This document shows, one piece after another, positions 4,007 through 6,379 of a stretch of 6,379 bases of DNA. The notes below the pieces were generated by a model, which searched no databases, was not told the origin of the DNA, and was given only the letters and a program-made list of their open reading frames with translations. The stretch spans positions 1 to 6,379 of the forward strand of contig SDZP01000207.1 in NCBI GenBank assembly GCA_004144935.1, given 5' to 3'. The DNA comes from Caulobacteraceae bacterium. GTDB taxonomy: Bacteria > Pseudomonadota > Alphaproteobacteria > Caulobacterales > Caulobacteraceae. The first letter of the stretch is position 1, and the number at the start of each line of letters is the position of its first letter. A program made the position numbers and the translations under genes.

Positions 4007-6379
4007 AATCCCGCGACCTCGAGATCCGCGCCCTGGCCCTGCTGGAGGACGCGCTCGACCAGCCGTCGGACCGGCGCAATGCCTGGATCGAGGCCCGCAC
4101 GGAAGACGACTACCCGTTGCGCGCCCGCATGAAGCAGCTGCTGGCCGCCAGCGCCGAACTGTCGGAGCAACTGCTGACCGGCGGCGCGCCGATGGACAGC
4201 TTCGAGACCCAGGCCCCCGAGCGGGTCGGCGCCTACCGGATCGTCGGCCAGGTCGGACAGGGGGGCATGGGCGCCGTCTACCGGGCGCAGCGCGACAGCG
4301 GCGACTTCGACCATACCGTAGCCATCAAGCTGATCCGGCCGGGCGCCCTGTCGATGGCCCTGATCGAGCGCTTCAAGCAGGAACGCCAGATCCTGGCTGA
4401 ACTGGCCCATCCCAACATCGCCCGCCTGTTCGACGGCGGCACGACGATGAATGGGGAGCCCTTCATCGTCATGGAGCTCGTCGACGGCCTGCCGATCGAC
4501 CGCTGGGTCAACGAGCATCACCTGAACCTGCGCGGCCGAGCGAAACTGTTCCTGACCGTCTGCGACGCCGTGCGGTTCGCCCACCAGAACCTGATCGTCC
4601 ACCGCGACATCACGCCGCCCAACGTCCTGGTCACCGCCGAGGGCGTCGCCAAGCTGATCGACTTCGGCATCTCGAAGCCGCCGGAGGCCGGTGACAGCGG
4701 CCGGGCGTCCGGCGCCACGCTCAGCGGCATGAGCATGACCCCGGGCTTCGCGGCCCCCGAGCGCATGTCCGGCGCCTCGGCCACCACCCTGACCGACATC
4801 TATTCGCTGGGCCGGCTGCTGGGGACGCTGATGGAGGGCCAGCCGGCGTCGGCCGACCTGACGGCGATCGTCAACGAGGCCACCGCCGCCGAGCCCGAAG
4901 CGCGCTATGCCTCGGTCGACGCCCTGATGGACGACCTCGAGCGCTATCTGAGCGACCGCCCCGTGGCGGCCAGGCGCGGCGGCCGGCCCTATGCCATCGC
5001 CCGGTTCGTCAGCCGCTATCGCTGGCCGGTGCTCGGCGCCGCCGTGGCGCTGGCCTTGATCCTGATGGCCCTGGCCCTGGCCCTGATCTCCTACGCCGGC
5101 GCCGAGCGGGCCCGGGCGGCCGAGGCCAGGCGCTTCGACGAGGTGCGCACCCTGGCCGGCTTCATGCTGTTCCAGCTGAACGACGACCTGGCCCGCACCC
5201 CCGGCAACACCGCCGCCCGCGAGAAACTGGCCTCCAAGGCCCAGCAATACCTGCAGGCCCTGGCGCAAAGCCCGGGCGCCGACCCCCGGCTGCGCCTTGA
5301 GACCGCCCGCGGCTTCGTCCAGCTGGCCAAGATCCAGGGCGTGCCGCCGGAGCCGAACCTCGGCGACCGCAAGCTGGCCATGAACAACCTGACGCTGGCC
5401 GAGCGTCTGGTGAAGACCCTGGCCGCCCAGGGCATGCCGGCCAGCGACTGGGCGCCGGACCTGGCCCGCGCCCATGTCTATCAGGGCCTGATCCTGGCGC
5501 TGGGCGAGACCCGGATCGCCGACGGCGACAAGGCCCTGAAAGCCGCCGACGTGGTGCTGAACCAGGTTCCGGCCACCCAGCGATCGGAGGCCTGGCGGCT
5601 GACGCGCGCCCTGCTGCTGCGGGCTCAGGCGGAGGTACGGTTCCTCAACGCCGAGGACCCCAAGGTCGTCGCACTCGGCGACCAGATGGCGACCGAACTT
5701 GCCGCCTGGCCGCAGGCCCAGCGGTCATCCCGGGACGGCGTCGAACAGGCGGCCTACGCCGAGTTCTACCGGGCCAGCGGCCAGTTCTACGTCACCAGCG
5801 GCGACTTCGGCATCCCGGCCATCGTCAAGGGGCGCGACACCATGCGGGCGCTCGACCAGCGCTGGCCCAACGACCCGGCGACCCTCTACGCCCTCACCTA
5901 TCTGGACTATTCACTGTTCGCGTCCGCCGCCCGCGCCGGCCAGCCGGAGCTGTCGTTCAGGGCCATTACCGACGCCCGCGCCAGCGTCGACAGGCTGCTG
6001 ACCCTGGAGTCCAGCGACAGCTCCCTGATCACCCTCAAGCGCAATATCGAGCAGGCCTACGCCCAGGACCTCGCCAACCGCGGCCGCTTCCCCGAGGCCA
6101 TCGCCGCCCAGCGCAAGGCGCTGGCCGATGTCACCGCCCAGCTGACGCCCGAGCAGCGGGTCAGCACCCTGACCGACATGGCCTGGTCGGAGATGCAGCT
6201 GGGGGTCATCGCCCGCAAGGCCGGCGACCGCACCCTGACCTGCGCCAGCTACGAGAACGCCCTGACCCGCTTCCAGTCCGTCGCCCGGCGCGCCGAACTG
6301 ACCGGCTTCCACAAGGGCTTCCTGCCGGGTCTGACCGCCAACGTCGCGCGCTGCCGGCAGGGACTGCCGCTCAGCGCGC
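4003..6379 (+). CDS. Transmembrane Ser/Thr protein kinase with helical sensor region (3' end cut by window)
   Basis: 792 codons are visible without a stop, so the protein is incomplete at its C-terminus. After an N-terminal helical stretch (1-70), a Hanks-type kinase domain spans about 77-320: glycine loop GQGGMGAV (85-92), K109 in VAIK, alpha-C glutamate E127, HRD at 200-202 with N207, DFG at 220-222, APE at 251-253 and D265 in TDIYSLG. The catalytic loop reads HRDITPPN, with Thr where the usual Lys sits. One membrane helix (about 342-364) follows basic residues, leaving the kinase in the cytoplasm. The rest (from about 370) is alpha-helical, Ala/Leu-rich and TPR-like, probably extracytoplasmic, and begins with the FxxVRxLAGFML pattern often found after the membrane segment in such kinases. 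The ATG overlaps the sigma stop (ATGA) and has only a weak ribosome site, pointing to translational coupling. It is likely the regulator, or upstream sensor, of the sigma factor. The ligand is unknown. Confidence 0.93.
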   Translation, partial: MKSRDLEIRALALLEDALDQPSDRRNAWIEARTEDDYPLRARMKQLLAASAELSEQLLTGGAPMDSFETQAPERVGAYRIVGQVGQGGMGAVYRAQRDSGDFDHTVAIKLIRPGALSMALIERFKQERQILAELAHPNIARLFDGGTTMNGEPFIVMELVDGLPIDRWVNEHHLNLRGRAKLFLTVCDAVRFAHQNLIVHRDITPPNVLVTAEGVAKLIDFGISKPPEAGDSGRASGATLSGMSMTPGFAAPERMSGASATTLTDIYSLGRLLGTLMEGQPASADLTAIVNEATAAEPEARYASVDALMDDLERYLSDRPVAARRGGRPYAIARFVSRYRWPVLGAAVALALILMALALALISYAGAERARAAEARRFDEVRTLAGFMLFQLNDDLARTPGNTAAREKLASKAQQYLQALAQSPGADPRLRLETARGFVQLAKIQGVPPEPNLGDRKLAMNNLTLAERLVKTLAAQGMPASDWAPDLARAHVYQGLILALGETRIADGDKALKAADVVLNQVPATQRSEAWRLTRALLLRAQAEVRFLNAEDPKVVALGDQMATELAAWPQAQRSSRDGVEQAAYAEFYRASGQFYVTSGDFGIPAIVKGRDTMRALDQRWPNDPATLYALTYLDYSLFASAARAGQPELSFRAITDARASVDRLLTLESSDSSLITLKRNIEQAYAQDLANRGRFPEAIAAQRKALADVTAQLTPEQRVSTLTDMAWSEMQLGVIARKAGDRTLTCASYENALTRFQSVARRAELTGFHKGFLPGLTANVARCRQGLPLSA

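Noticed and set aside
5068..5085. Tandem GCCCTG repeat, three copies
   Set aside because: It encodes Ala-Leu in the membrane helix; a compositional effect of GC-rich codons rather than a functional repeat.
3916..5475. Long open frame on the minus strand opposite the transmembrane kinase
   Set aside because: Low-complexity Gly/Gln/Ala/Arg product with no motif, antisense to a complete kinase domain; a GC-driven shadow.

Overview
This GC-rich window holds five protein genes in two divergent operons. It has the codon style of an alphaproteobacterium, most like Caulobacter or Phenylobacterium, but that placement is inferred from composition and gene families only. All five genes point to phospho-signalling and membrane regulation. 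I see no tRNA, rRNA, CRISPR array, insertion sequence or phage gene.

Left operon (minus strand, read from 3279 down to 1): an atypical soluble Ser/Thr kinase with a zinc ribbon and a C-terminal beta-rich domain (1927-3279), a PP2C phosphatase (1115-1930) and a PrsW-family intramembrane metalloprotease (1-1102, running into the window edge). The first two overlap by 4 bases and the third follows after 12 bases, so they are very likely co-transcribed. The kinase and phosphatase resemble the E. coli YegI/PphC (YegK) pair, which is normally accompanied by a vWA/TerY-like protein (YegL). No vWA gene is visible; PrsW is the third gene.

Right operon (plus strand): an ECF-type sigma factor (3440-4006) overlapping by ATGA a classical transmembrane Ser/Thr kinase with a long helical extracytoplasmic part (4003 to the window end, truncated). 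The sigma lacks most of the acidic DAED signature of region 2 and has no visible anti-sigma. This fits the class of ECF factors switched on by phosphorylation from a partner kinase, as in Vibrio EcfP/PknT.

The operons share one 160-base divergent intergenic region (3280-3439), the likely site of both promoters. A reasonable working model is that the membrane kinase senses an envelope signal and modifies the sigma factor, while the kinase/PP2C pair forms a second reversible phosphorylation switch with PrsW as a membrane output. Links between the two halves are inferred from position only.

Bases 1-97 form a perfect 43-base inverted repeat around an 11-base loop, made from the end of the PrsW gene. 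This looks more like a fold-back assembly or amplification artefact at a contig end than biology, so the C-terminus of PrsW beyond about position 55 should not be trusted.
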